From Bacillus thuringiensis (GTDB taxonomy: Bacteria; Bacillota; Bacilli; Bacillales; Bacillaceae_G), in contig NZ_CP012100.1 in NCBI RefSeq assembly GCF_001182785.1, positions 372,001 through 436,000 of the forward strand: a DNA stretch of 64,000 bases, written 5' to 3'. The position numbers were made by a program, and so were the translations under genes. Of the stretch, positions 15,718 to 24,569 are shown piece after piece (within the stretch, counting starts at the first letter, position 1; every line of letters starts with the position of its first letter). Below the pieces are notes generated by a model, which searched no databases, was not told the origin of the DNA, and saw only the letters and a program-made list of their open reading frames with translations.

Positions 15718-15779
15718 ACTCCAGATAAGACCTAATATCTTTAGATAATCTACTGAATATCTTCATATAAACTCCAGAT
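15718..15779. promoter_or_regulatory. Shared motif, copy C, and tandem 22-bp repeats before the ABC operon
   Basis: Two adjacent 22-base units at 15734-15755 and 15756-15777 share 17 bases (both start AATATCTT and end in C-G with ATAA in the middle). ACTCCAGATA occurs at 15718 and again at 15771. TTCATATAAACTCCAGAT (15762-15779) matches copy A. A 22-base period fits two helical turns and the tandem binding of OmpR-type regulators. ATG of the permease is 40 bases downstream. Confidence 0.6.
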
Positions 15780-15819
15780 AGTGTATTTAGAATAACAACT
15801 ATCAAGGAGGTTAGGAAAA

Positions 15820-17247
15820 ATGAATTTTATAAAACGTGCAATTCTCAGTATGAAAAAAAGAATAGGAACATCATTAATTTTGATGGCGGTCTTTCTGATT
15901 GTTACAAACTTAGTGCTGGCAGGATTCGCAATCCAAAATGCATCAAAAAAAGCTGCTGATTCAGCAAGAAAAAAACTGGGTGCTGATGTTACTTTAGGTC
16001 TTGATTTTGATAAATTAGGAAAACAAGCAAGGGAAACTGGAGAAGCGCCTAATCCGCCGCAGCTCAATACAAAAGAAACAGATCAATTAGCGAAGTCCAG
16101 ATATGTTAAAGACTATAATTATATAACCCATAATTTCGGAATTGCGGATGGATTTAAATTAGTAGGAGCTTCAGAAGGAGAAGATGAAGGAAAAGGAAAA
16201 GGTAGAGCTGCAATGGTTGGAGGATCAGGTTCAGGTTCAGAAATAGATATGAATTCTTCTCTTATGATAGAAGGAGTTCGCAAGACTTTATTACAAGAAA
16301 GTTTTAAAAATGGAAAGAGTAAAATCATTGATGGGAAACCAATTACAGAAAAGATGCAAGATCAGAATGTAACTTTAATGGAAAAACGATTAGCAGAACA
16401 AAATAATTTGAAAGTGGGAGATAAGCTTAAAATTCAATCAGGAGATAAGAAGGAAACTCTTGAAGTTGAAATTATTGGTATTTATGAAACGAATGAGCAA
16501 CCAATGGGTCAAAACCCCCCTCCTATGATGAATCCAGCTAATAAACTATATATGCCTCACTCTACTTTAAAGAAATTAGAAACAGATGAAGGTATGAGTA
16601 GCATTCAGGTCGTGTACTTATTGAACGATCCACAGTATATTGATGCATTTAAAAAAGAAGCAAAAAAATCTGATATTGATTTTAATTATTTTAAGTTAGA
16701 TGCACATGATTCATTGTACAAGCAAATGATTGGTCCTATAGAAAATATCGCTTCTACGTCTCAAATGATTATCTATATGGTATCTATTGCAGGTGCGATT
16801 ATTTTAGGATTAATCATTATGTTATCGATTAAAGCACGTCGTAAGGAAATGGGGATTTTATTATCTATTGGAGAGAAAAAATGGAAACTGATGGCGCAGT
16901 TCGTAGTAGAAGTAGCATGTATTGCTATTTTAGCATTTGGATTATCCCTAACAACAGGAGCTAAAGTTTCTCAATTCGTAGGGGATAACTTACTTTCGAG
17001 TGAAATTGCTACAGCAAGCGAAGAAAAAGATAATTCACAAAATGGTAGTGTAATGATGGTTGGGGCTGGTGGTACTCCACAAAACCAAAATGAAGATCCA
17101 ATTGATAAAATTGATGTAAGTGTAACAGGAGAGGATTTAGGGAAAATGGGGGGAATCGGACTGACTATTGCTATATTAGCAACGCTTCTTCCAGCATTAT
17201 CTATTCTACGCTTAAATCCAAAACAAATTCTTTTAAAAGATGAATAG
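15820..17247 (+). CDS. ABC transporter permease, FtsX/MacB type
   Basis: 475 residues, RBS AAGGAGG. Layout: one N-terminal helix (about 19-38), a large extracellular domain (about 40-310) with a Gly/Ser-rich, acidic insert, then three helices (about 315-338, 363-382, 443-462) with the FtsX motif KARRKEMGILLSIGEKKWKL. MacB/FtsX permeases do not import; they move peptides out or transmit force to periplasmic partners. It forms an operon with the ATPase at 17259 and should be a homodimer. Similar pairs stand next to two-component systems as peptide-sensing or exporting units, for example Vex with VncRS in pneumococcus. Confidence 0.88.
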   Translation: MNFIKRAILSMKKRIGTSLILMAVFLIVTNLVLAGFAIQNASKKAADSARKKLGADVTLGLDFDKLGKQARETGEAPNPPQLNTKETDQLAKSRYVKDYNYITHNFGIADGFKLVGASEGEDEGKGKGRAAMVGGSGSGSEIDMNSSLMIEGVRKTLLQESFKNGKSKIIDGKPITEKMQDQNVTLMEKRLAEQNNLKVGDKLKIQSGDKKETLEVEIIGIYETNEQPMGQNPPPMMNPANKLYMPHSTLKKLETDEGMSSIQVVYLLNDPQYIDAFKKEAKKSDIDFNYFKLDAHDSLYKQMIGPIENIASTSQMIIYMVSIAGAIILGLIIMLSIKARRKEMGILLSIGEKKWKLMAQFVVEVACIAILAFGLSLTTGAKVSQFVGDNLLSSEIATASEEKDNSQNGSVMMVGAGGTPQNQNEDPIDKIDVSVTGEDLGKMGGIGLTIAILATLLPALSILRLNPKQILLKDE

Positions 17248-17258
17248 GGAGGCTCGAT

Positions 17259-17945
17259 ATGGAGACGATTTTACAATTTAAAAACTTAGATTATTATTAC
17301 GAAAGTAACGGAAAAAAAGTAACGATACTAGATAATGTGAATTTTTCTTTTCAAAAAGGGCATTTCTACACGATTTTAGGGCCATCTGGATCTGGTAAAA
17401 CTACAACTCTTAGCTTAGGTTGTGGGCTGGATATACCTAAAAATGGTTATGTACTGTATAACGGCAAGGATATTAGAAAAATTGGCTTGGATCGATACCG
17501 TAATCAACATGTATCTGTAATTTTCCAATCTTATAATTTGATTACCTATATGACTGCTCTTCAGAATGTATTAACGGCAATGGAAATTACAGGTGTGAAG
17601 GTACAAAATAAAAAAGCAAGAGCATTAGAATTATTAGAGAAGGTAGGGCTCACAGAAGTAGAAGCGAAACGAAATGTCTTGCAATTAAGTGGCGGGCAAC
17701 AACAACGTGTAGCAATTGCTCGAGCGCTATCTTGTAATGTCGATTTACTAATCGCTGATGAACCAACAGGAAACCTTGATGGAGAAACAGCGAAAGAGAT
17801 TATTGAGCTGTTTCAGGAGCTCGCCCATCAAGAGAATAAATGTGTAATTGTTGTTACGCATTCACAAGAAGTTGCAAAAATATCAGATCGAGCGGTTTAT
17901 TTAAGTAAAAAGAAGTTAGTAGTAAATGAAATTAATAATAGTTAA
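17259..17945 (+). CDS. ABC transporter ATP-binding protein
   Basis: 228 residues, RBS AGGGAGG, 11 bases after the permease. Walker A GPSGSGKTT (about 42-50), Q loop VIFQSYNLI, signature LSGGQQQRVAIA, Walker B LLIADEPTGNLD and the H loop VVTHSQEVA are all present. The length and the EPTGNLD sequence fit the LolD/MacB/FtsE group that works with FtsX-type permeases. All catalytic residues are intact, so the transporter should be active. Confidence 0.93.
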   Translation: METILQFKNLDYYYESNGKKVTILDNVNFSFQKGHFYTILGPSGSGKTTTLSLGCGLDIPKNGYVLYNGKDIRKIGLDRYRNQHVSVIFQSYNLITYMTALQNVLTAMEITGVKVQNKKARALELLEKVGLTEVEAKRNVLQLSGGQQQRVAIARALSCNVDLLIADEPTGNLDGETAKEIIELFQELAHQENKCVIVVTHSQEVAKISDRAVYLSKKKLVVNEINNS

Positions 17946-18104
17946 GAAATAAGTTACTATTGTTCTTAATTCACGTAATTTTCAAAATTAAAATCTGTGG
18001 ATGTTAATATTTGTTATATAATGTATTTGTCAAAGTATTACCCTTGTAGTTTCTATGATGAATCTGTAAGATAGTTTGTTTGCCCCGTATATTCATCTGA
18101 AACT

Positions 18105-18141
18105 AAAAAGAACTTGTAGAGATTCCTACAAGTTCTTTTTG
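18105..18141 (+). terminator. Terminator near the second IS
   Basis: Stem AAAAAGAACTTGTAG / CTACAAGTTCTTTTT (15 bp), loop AGATTC. It lies 160 bases after the ATPase gene; the stretch between shows no gene. Confidence 0.8.
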
Positions 18142-18304
18142 TTTTAACGAATTTCCCGAAAGAATTCTCCTTCCTCAAGCGTGTGAAGGGCGTAGCCCAA
18201 CGGTAGGTGGGAGATGAATTTCGGTTTGGCGTAGCCCAAAGGTTTTCCTTTTTATTTTGCCTCTGATATAATCAGTCTTATAAATTATAAAGGCTGGTAT
18301 ATAA

Positions 18305-18703
18305 ATGAAATTAGATAGTAATAACCATTCAGTATTCTTGTTGTATTATCACCTTGTGTTGGTCGTGAAATACAGAAGAAATGTGTTTGATGATGATATG
18401 TCAGACTATGCAAAAGATATGTTTGTTCGACTATCTGAAAACTATAACATCACATTAGTTGAATGGAATCATGATGTAGATCATGTTCATATTTTGTTCA
18501 AGGCACACCCTAATACAGAAATGACAAAATTCATCAATGCTTATAAAAGTGCAAGTTCTCGACTTATTAAAAGAGACTTTCCACAAGTGAAAAAGAAACT
18601 TTGGAAAGAGATGTTTTGGTCAAGAAGTTTTTGCTTGCTAACTACTGGTGGTTCGCCAATAGACGTAGTAAAAACATATATTGAAAATCAAAGTGAAAAG
18701 TGA
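18305..18703 (+). CDS. tnpA: IS200/IS605 transposase TnpA (copy 2)
   Basis: 132 residues. HUH motif HVHILFKAHP after HDVD (about residue 63), catalytic tyrosine in VVKTYIENQSE near the C-terminus (about 127). The sequence differs strongly from copy 1, so the two elements are separate arrivals. tnpB begins 12 bases downstream with its own ribosome site. Intact. Confidence 0.92.
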   Translation: MKLDSNNHSVFLLYYHLVLVVKYRRNVFDDDMSDYAKDMFVRLSENYNITLVEWNHDVDHVHILFKAHPNTEMTKFINAYKSASSRLIKRDFPQVKKKLWKEMFWSRSFCLLTTGGSPIDVVKTYIENQSEK

Positions 18704-18714
18704 GGTGAAATGAT

Positions 18715-19827
18715 ATGACAAAGCAGAATAAAGCATATAAATTCCGTTTGCATCCAACAGGAGACCAAGCACATCTTATATGTAAAACCTTCGGTTGTGT
18801 ACGTTTCGTGTATAACAGAATGTTAGCTGAACGGAAAGAAGCGTATGAAAAACATAAAGATGATAAGGATCAACTAAAGAAACAAAAGCTTCCCACGCCT
18901 GCAAAATACAAAGCAGAATTTGAGTGGTTAAAAGAAGTGGATTCATTAGCTTTGGCAAATGCTCAACTAAACTTGCAAACTGCCTATAAAAATTTCTTTA
19001 GTGGTCAAAATGACTTCCCAACATTCAAAAGCAAAAAAGACAGAAAGTCTTATACAACGAATGTAGTGAACGGAAATATTATGTTGCTTAACGGTCATAT
19101 CAAATTGCCAAAACTGAAAATGGTACGTATCAAACAGCATAGAGAAATACCACAAGACCATATAATCAAGTCATGTACGATTTCTATGACACCTACTGGT
19201 AAATACTATGTGTCCATTTTGACTGAATACGAAAAAGAGATCGTACAAAAAGAAGTAGAAACAGTTGTTGGATTAGACTTTGCGATGGATCAATTATACG
19301 TCAGTTCTGAGGATGAGAGAGCCAATTATCCTAAGTTCTATCGTGAAATGTTAGACCGATTAGCAAAGGCGCAACGAGTATTATCAAGACGTACAAAAGG
19401 TTCAGGGCGTTGGGATAAACAACGTATCCGTGTAGCTAAGCTGCATGAAAAAGTAGCAAACCAACGTAAGAATTTCCTTCATCATAAGTCTAAAGAGTTA
19501 GCTACTCATTTTGATGTTGTAGCTATTGAAGATCTAAATATGAAGGGAATATCGCAAGCACTTCATTTTGGAAAAAGCGTCGCTGATAATGCTTGGGGTA
19601 TGTTCACTTCTTTCTTAGCTTATAAACTAAATGAACAAGGCAAACAGCTCGTGAAAATAGACAAATGGTTTCCTTCCACAAAAACATGTAGCAGTTGTGG
19701 AAATGTGAAAAATATGTCATTGTCTGAGCGAGTCTATTCTTGTATATGCGGTGTAAATCTCGATAGAGATTATAACGCAGCTATCAATATCAAAAATGAA
19801 GCAATACGCCTATTGGCGTTAGCATAG
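18715..19827 (+). CDS. tnpB: RNA-guided nuclease TnpB (copy 2)
   Basis: 370 residues, RBS GAGGTGA. The N-terminal helix-turn-helix region (FRLHPTGDQAHLICKTFGC) and the RuvC residues are present: D in VVGLDFAMDQLYVSS (about 187), E in VAIEDLNMKG (about 270) and D in LDRDYNAAINI (about 350). The zinc ribbon CSSCG ... CICG is complete. It should be a working omegaRNA-guided nuclease protecting this element at its empty donor site. It belongs to a different TnpB subgroup from copy 1. Confidence 0.92.
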   Translation: MTKQNKAYKFRLHPTGDQAHLICKTFGCVRFVYNRMLAERKEAYEKHKDDKDQLKKQKLPTPAKYKAEFEWLKEVDSLALANAQLNLQTAYKNFFSGQNDFPTFKSKKDRKSYTTNVVNGNIMLLNGHIKLPKLKMVRIKQHREIPQDHIIKSCTISMTPTGKYYVSILTEYEKEIVQKEVETVVGLDFAMDQLYVSSEDERANYPKFYREMLDRLAKAQRVLSRRTKGSGRWDKQRIRVAKLHEKVANQRKNFLHHKSKELATHFDVVAIEDLNMKGISQALHFGKSVADNAWGMFTSFLAYKLNEQGKQLVKIDKWFPSTKTCSSCGNVKNMSLSERVYSCICGVNLDRDYNAAINIKNEAIRLLALA

Positions 19828-19966
19828 AAAGCAATAAAATAACCCTTGGAACAAGGGAGTTAGCTCGGCTGTCTTAGGACGAATTCGTTAGCTACCAAAA
19901 GTAACGACTAACCGAGAAGCCCCCACTTCAAACAGTCCGCTAGGACGTTAAGTGGCGGGTAGTTCA
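19828..19966 (+). ncRNA. Putative omegaRNA 3' part / IS right end (copy 2)
   Basis: The right end behind tnpB is rich in pairings (GTTAGCTCGG with CCGAGAAGC-side bases, and CCCCCACTT with AAGTGGCGGG) and ends at AGTTCAC. The guide would begin about 19967 with GATCTAAACCTACTTCCGCT, which belongs to the interrupted SH3-like gene. Family-based call; expression not shown. Confidence 0.4.
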
Positions 19967-20155
19967 CGATCTAAACCTACTTCCGCTTCAAGTGGGAAAC
20001 CGTTAAGTAAAAATACGAACTTGATTATTCAAGGAAACGCTGCATATGATGAATCTGTAGATAGTAGCAATCAGTTTGTATGGTATCCAGTTAAAACTGC
20101 AGATCAAAAACTAGTAGGTTATATTTCTTCTGCATATATTATGAAAAAATTATAA
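19967..20155 (+). pseudogene. C-terminal fragment with SH3-like domain
   Basis: About 60 codons open from inside the IS end: SKPTSASSGKPL, NTNLIIQGNAAYDES, FVWYPVKTADQ, then the typical SH3-like ending KLVGYISSAYIMKKL and stop. Bacterial SH3 domains of this type sit at the C-terminus of wall hydrolases and other secreted proteins. No 5' part is found on the other side of the element, so this is a remnant. Confidence 0.5.
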
Positions 20156-20169
20156 TTTAAAATCAAACG

Positions 20170-20365
20170 GTGAAGATAATCACTGATAAAGATATGGTAG
20201 TGATGGGAACGGTTGAACCAAATATAATTGTGGGTTCTGGTACAAAAAAATATTAAACTTGAACATACCGATACTGATACTCTACAAAGGATTGTAACCG
20301 ACATGGAACAAAATGGTTGTTCAAGTGGAAGCATTTTGTTCCTAACTGTATTTTGTAAACAGTGA
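20170..20365 (+). pseudogene. Frameshifted gene fragment, family unknown
   Basis: Two consecutive open pieces read as one protein after a frame change near a run of seven A residues (about 20245): VKIITDKDMVVMGTVEPNII then IKLEHTDTDTLQRIVTDMEQ and NGCSSGSILF. Neither has a start signal. The coherent composition suggests a decayed gene; I do not recognise it. Confidence 0.3.
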
Positions 20366-20382
20366 AATGATACAAGCGGTAC

Positions 20383-20502
20383 AACTTGAATTTTCGTAAA
20401 GAAGCACCCCTGCGTGTATATTACTTAGGAAAGTTTGGTTGGGAGGAAGTGAAGAGAGACGAGCTCCCAGCGAAAGTAAAAGAAAGAATAGATATGAAAT
20501 AA
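20383..20502 (+). pseudogene. YxeA-family remnant (paralogue of 9339-9695)
   Basis: 40 codons encode the last third of a YxeA protein: NLNFRKEAPLRVYYL, GWEEVKRDELPAKVKERI and a final DMK. It aligns residue by residue with the end of the intact gene at 9339 (NLRKEAFLRVYHSD ... WEEVQEDELPKKAKEKL). The 5' two thirds are gone. The paralogous terminator follows. Confidence 0.8.
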
Positions 20503-20517
20503 TTAGTTACTTATGAT

Positions 20518-20556
20518 GGCGGATTCTCTTACATGGAGGATTCGCTGTTTTTTTAT
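20518..20556 (+). terminator. Terminator of the YxeA remnant
   Basis: Stem GGCGGATTCTCTT / GGAGGATTCGCTG-type pairing with loop TACAT and a T run; nearly the same as 9711-9747. The following 20557-20928 shows no supported gene; a 78-codon frame from GTG 20581 has no ribosome site at proper distance. Confidence 0.7.
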
Positions 20557-20928
20557 TTACAATGAGAAACGCATGTTAGGGTGAATATTGAGGTTAATTG
20601 GAATGCCAGACTGATCGATACAGTGAACGTATCAATTATTGATTTATATAAGTACCTATACATACCAGGTTATCGAAATTTTGTTCATTTGTTTCCATTA
20701 GAGGTGCATCTTGGGGGAAGAAGAAAGTGTGCAAAAGAAGTGTTAGAAAGCCGTAGCGTGATTGAGAGAATTAAATTCGTAAGATGTCTCGTAATAGATA
20801 GCATAATAGAGAATTAAATCGTTGTATATTTTAATATATTGTTATAATATTACGAAAGGGAATAAGGTAATATAAGGTAAATACGCTAATGTTATTGTAT
20901 AAATATAGCGCAAACAGGGAGAATGAAC

Positions 20929-21831
20929 ATGAAAAAGTATCTAGTAGCAGGATTATTGTTGTCAAGTTTATTAGTGGGGTGTGGTCAGGAGAACGCCTCT
21001 ACCAAGAAAGACACGCCTAAGAGTGAGCAGGAAGTGAAGAAGGACGCGCAAGCCGATAAGAAGGTAGATGAAACAAAGCATGATGAATTAAAGGACACGG
21101 AAAAGTTGGATGATAACGTGCCAAAGGATAACGAAAACAATGCGCTTGATACGAAAAATAGAGAAGATAAAGTTGATATTGTGCAGTATCAGCTTCCATC
21201 AGATGAAAGTAGTTCTACGATGCCTGTCGATTACTTTGAAGCACTTGAACATGGTATGCCATATGAAGAAGTAGCTAAGGTGTTACACCGTAATGCGACA
21301 AGTGCAATTAAAACTAAGAAATTTGATACTGAATTAATTGAATATACTTATGAGGCACCAGAAGCGGTGATACAAGTTCAATTTAAGGATGGTAATTTAT
21401 TTGGTGCGGAATATGTTGGTCAAGATAAGGAAATGTATTCAGTCATTCCTGTTGGATGGGATGTAAAAAATAATCGTTGGGAGGAAGAAAAAAACGTAGG
21501 CGTACGATCTAGTGAGAGTAAGTCAAACAACCACACGTCTCAAAGGAACGAAGGCAAGAATGTTGAAGCCAACGATAAACCCGCATCTAGTACAGCAGGT
21601 GTAGAGGCAGATAATAAGTCCGAAGAAGCTACTACCAATCATAAACCTAATAATAAAGAAGTTGAACAACATCATAATAAGGAACAGCAACGTAAGGAAG
21701 TAGAAGAATTTAAGCCGAGTGATGCAGACATGGAACGCATTAAACGACAAGAAGACCGTTGGAATACGCCATCAGGTGGTTTTGGTGCTACATGGCAAGA
21801 AGAAATGGAAGAGATGAAAAAACAGAAATAA
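20929..21831 (+). CDS. Lipoprotein with charged linkers and a SmpA/BLIP-like core
   Basis: 300 residues; the second ATG of the frame is used because GGGAG sits 8 bases before it. A lipoprotein signal peptide with lipobox LLVGCG is clear. A long Lys/Asp/Glu linker (about 22-85) leads to a compact domain (about 95-190) with YFEALEHGMPYEEVAKVL and QVQFKDGNLFGAEYVGQ, the pattern of small BLIP/SmpA-like folds. A second charged, low-complexity tail (190-300) follows. The function is unknown; a surface-exposed tethered sensor or chaperone is possible. Confidence 0.75.
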   Translation: MKKYLVAGLLLSSLLVGCGQENASTKKDTPKSEQEVKKDAQADKKVDETKHDELKDTEKLDDNVPKDNENNALDTKNREDKVDIVQYQLPSDESSSTMPVDYFEALEHGMPYEEVAKVLHRNATSAIKTKKFDTELIEYTYEAPEAVIQVQFKDGNLFGAEYVGQDKEMYSVIPVGWDVKNNRWEEEKNVGVRSSESKSNNHTSQRNEGKNVEANDKPASSTAGVEADNKSEEATTNHKPNNKEVEQHHNKEQQRKEVEEFKPSDADMERIKRQEDRWNTPSGGFGATWQEEMEEMKKQK

Positions 21832-22044
21832 AATAACATATATACCTATTATAAGGATTAAGCGAATTTAAAGTGGGAAATTTATAGTTTTTATCATATT
21901 TTATTAGATTCATTCTATAAAATTCAAAAGGATTTCTCATTACTCTGTCTATTATAAAATGTTAATATTGTTGTTGATATTGTCTTATAAGAAGGAATTC
22001 ATTTAAGATATTAATTGAAAATATTAATTGGGAGGATGTTAGAA

Positions 22045-22521
22045 ATGGAATTAAATAATGGGGATGGAATTAATATAGAAAAAAGTACAAGTATTAACAT
22101 GGAAGAAATGGAGTTATTATTGCTAGCCGATCCCTCAACAGAAGTAGTTAATGGGTATCTTAAAAAGGGAGATTGTTTTGTTTTAAAAAAAGATGCTGTT
22201 ACTGTAGGTATTATGATTTTAATTCCTACCCGAACTGAAACAATTGAGATTATTAATATAGCAGTTTCCGAAAAAGAGCAAGGAAAAGGATATGGGAAAT
22301 ACCTGCTTAAATTTGCTATAGATTATGCTAAAAAAGAAAAATATAAAACTATAGAAATAGGCACAGGAAATTCTAGTTTAATGCAATTAGGCCTTTATCA
22401 AAAATGTGGTTTTAGAATAACTAGTGTGGATAAGGACTTTTTCTTACGAAATTATAATGAAGAAATATATGAAAATGGTATTCAATGTATGGATATGATT
22501 AGGTTAACGCAAAATTTATAA
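22045..22521 (+). CDS. GNAT-family N-acetyltransferase
   Basis: 158 residues; start chosen at MELNNGDG because GGGAGG lies 9 bases upstream of this ATG, while the two earlier in-frame starts overlap or precede it. The acetyl-CoA binding motif is well preserved: IINIAVSEKEQGKGYGKYLL, with Q-x-K-G-Y-G-K. The following strand TIEIGTGNSSLMQLGLYQKC and the C-terminal GFRI fit the fold. The substrate is unknown. It stands alone, closed by a strong terminator. Confidence 0.88.
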   Translation: MELNNGDGINIEKSTSINMEEMELLLLADPSTEVVNGYLKKGDCFVLKKDAVTVGIMILIPTRTETIEIINIAVSEKEQGKGYGKYLLKFAIDYAKKEKYKTIEIGTGNSSLMQLGLYQKCGFRITSVDKDFFLRNYNEEIYENGIQCMDMIRLTQNL

Positions 22522-22530
22522 AAATTATTT

Positions 22531-22588
22531 ACATCAAAAAAATCGCAAATCCCATTAAATGTAGAGGGTTGCGATTTTTTTTGATGTA
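22531..22588 (+). terminator. Terminator of the acetyltransferase gene
   Basis: Long stem ACATCAAAAAAATCGCAA / TTGCGATTTTTTTTGATGT. It can serve both strands. Confidence 0.85.
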
Positions 22589-23232
22589 AAGCGTCATTAT
22601 GATTTGCGGGTAGCATTAAGGAGTTTATGTATTTGAGAATTATTACAAAATCAACAAGTGTTAATAAATTCATCTGTTATGTCAACAATTTGAATATATT
22701 TCAAATTGTTTTTTATAATTCAGATAGTTCTTTTTCCATTAATTTTAATAAAAAGTAAAAATATGAAATTCATCCATTTTAGTTATGGTAAATGTTCATT
22801 TAAACAACCAACTGATGGGACTTATTGGATAATTATTGGCGTGATTTTTTTATTTATTCAAGGATGAAAATCGTACTAAATGTAGATATAACAACTATTA
22901 TATTGTTTTAATGATATAAAAATATTTGGTTTTTTAAAAAAGAATTTTCTGAATTATAAATATTATTATATATTGAGAAAGTAAAAAAATAGAAAAATAT
23001 CAATTGAATACCAAAAAATAACGTGTGAATATTATAGATATAAATTACACCTTGATATTTCACATGAATTTCTACAAATTTAGATGTTTATTAAATTAGG
23101 AGGATTGATAGTGCTAGAATGTAGTTTGTTGCTAATTCAGTATTTTATATGCATCCATGGGATTTTAGAACGCACAGTTATTATTTGCTAGTTGGCATTT
23201 TAATATCAAATCTTTTGGGGAAGTGATAAGTA
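22589..23232. other. Long AT-rich leader of the amino-sugar operon
   Basis: About 640 bases without a normal gene. It holds a terminator-like hairpin at 22684-22715 (ACAATTTGAA / TTCAAATTGT plus T run). It also holds a 26-codon frame at 23111-23191 (GTG start, AGGAGG 7 bases upstream, VLECSLLLIQYFICIHGILE then six residues). The small frame ends 41 bases before the first enzyme gene and may be a leader peptide or a relic. Confidence 0.5.
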
Positions 23233-24561
23233 ATGGTCACAGTATTAAATAATGAAACTAAAAGTTTATTAGTTGAAAAAATTGCAAATAAAAATGCGTG
23301 TATTGGATATGTAGGCCTAGGTTATGTTGGACTACCATCAGCTCTTAAATGTTTAGAAGTAGGTTATGCGGTAAGAGGTTTTGATAAAAACTCAGCAAAA
23401 ATAAGAAAACTAGAACGTGGAATAAGTTATATCAGCGATATTCAAGATACTGAAATCCAAGATGCTTTACATACAAATAGATTTTTTGTTAGTACAGAAA
23501 TGAATTATATAAACGAATGTGATGTTGTAGTTATATGTGTTCCTACACCATTAGAAAGAACTAGTAAACAACCAGATTTAACATATATTCATTCAGCAGT
23601 TGATGAAATAGTTAAATACATTAAAAAAGGTACATTAATTATCCTAGAAAGTACTACTTATCCAGGTACTACAAGAGAAGAAGTTTTATACAAATTAGAA
23701 CAGAAAACTAATTTTAAAATTGGTGTAGATATATTTGTAGCATACTCTCCAGAGCGAATCGATCCTGCAAATCAATCGTTTTCAATTCAAGATATTATAA
23801 AAATCGTAGGTGGAGTTACATCTAATTGTACCGATTGTGCAGCAGCCTTCTATAGTAATTTAATTAAGGATATTCATAAGGTAAGCAGTCCAGAAGTAGC
23901 AGAGACAGCTAAGTTATTAGAAAATACGTATCGTTTTATAAATATCGCTTTTATTAATGAAATGACCCAAATTTGTAATGAGTTAAATATAAATATTTGG
24001 GAAGTAATTGATGCCTCAGGAACTAAGCCATTTGGATTTCAAAAATTCTATCCTGGTCCTGGCGTAGGAGGACACTGCATTCCGATTGATCCTATTTATT
24101 TTAAGTGGATTGCAAATAATAAGGACTTAGCAACAAAAATGATTGATGTGGCAAGAGAAATTAATGAAAACATGCCTAAGTATGTTCTTAATAGAGCACT
24201 ACAGTTACTACATGATAAAGATGGTAAGAATATTCTTATGGTTGGGGTAGCATATAAAAAGAATGTTAATGATGCTAGGGAATCGCCAGCTTTGGATATT
24301 ATGAATGATTTAATGATAGAAGACTATAACGTGGATTATTACGATCCGTTTATAGAGGAACTCATTGTGGGCGATAACACATTGAAAAAATCTATAGATT
24401 TAAACCTAAGTCAATTAGACAAATACACTTTAATTATTGTTCATACAGATCATGATTGCATTAATTTTAAATTGCTTAATGAGGTGAATTGTTTAATTTT
24501 AGACACAAGAAACATATTTAAAGATGAATCAGTATATAAAAAAAATATTATAAGTTTGTAG
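23233..24561 (+). CDS. UDP-N-acetylglucosamine/mannosamine 6-dehydrogenase type (WbpA/TviB family)
   Basis: 442 residues. NAD-binding Rossmann motif IGYVGLGYVGLP (about 24-35), substrate region YSPERIDPAN, catalytic cysteine in PGPGVGGHCIPIDP (about 281) and C-terminal domain GVAYKKNVNDARESPALDI. This family oxidises C6 of a UDP-sugar (UDP-GlcNAc or UDP-ManNAc) to the uronic acid in two NAD steps. SPERIDP and the length fit the N-acetyl-hexosamine branch better than plain UDP-glucose dehydrogenase. It is the first gene of a closely spaced operon and provides the sugar acid for the next enzymes. Confidence 0.9.
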   Translation: MVTVLNNETKSLLVEKIANKNACIGYVGLGYVGLPSALKCLEVGYAVRGFDKNSAKIRKLERGISYISDIQDTEIQDALHTNRFFVSTEMNYINECDVVVICVPTPLERTSKQPDLTYIHSAVDEIVKYIKKGTLIILESTTYPGTTREEVLYKLEQKTNFKIGVDIFVAYSPERIDPANQSFSIQDIIKIVGGVTSNCTDCAAAFYSNLIKDIHKVSSPEVAETAKLLENTYRFINIAFINEMTQICNELNINIWEVIDASGTKPFGFQKFYPGPGVGGHCIPIDPIYFKWIANNKDLATKMIDVAREINENMPKYVLNRALQLLHDKDGKNILMVGVAYKKNVNDARESPALDIMNDLMIEDYNVDYYDPFIEELIVGDNTLKKSIDLNLSQLDKYTLIIVHTDHDCINFKLLNEVNCLILDTRNIFKDESVYKKNIISL

Positions 24562-24569
24562 GTGATTAC

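Larger units (their letters stand above)
18146..19966 (+). mobile_element. IS200/IS605-family element with tnpA and tnpB (copy 2)
   Basis: A second, clearly different IS605-type element. The left end contains two copies of GGCGTAGCCCAA(A/C)GGT (near 18188 and 18230), able to form hairpins; the right end pairs CCCCCACTT with AAGTGGCGGG (around 19921-19960) and closes with AGTTCAC. Both genes are intact. The left border is uncertain by tens of bases. To the right the DNA continues with a truncated gene (SH3-like fragment), so the insertion or a later rearrangement removed that gene's 5' part. Confidence 0.75.

Noticed and set aside
20581..20817. 78-codon frame from GTG
   Set aside because: No ribosome site at a suitable distance, no recognisable pattern and no terminator of its own.
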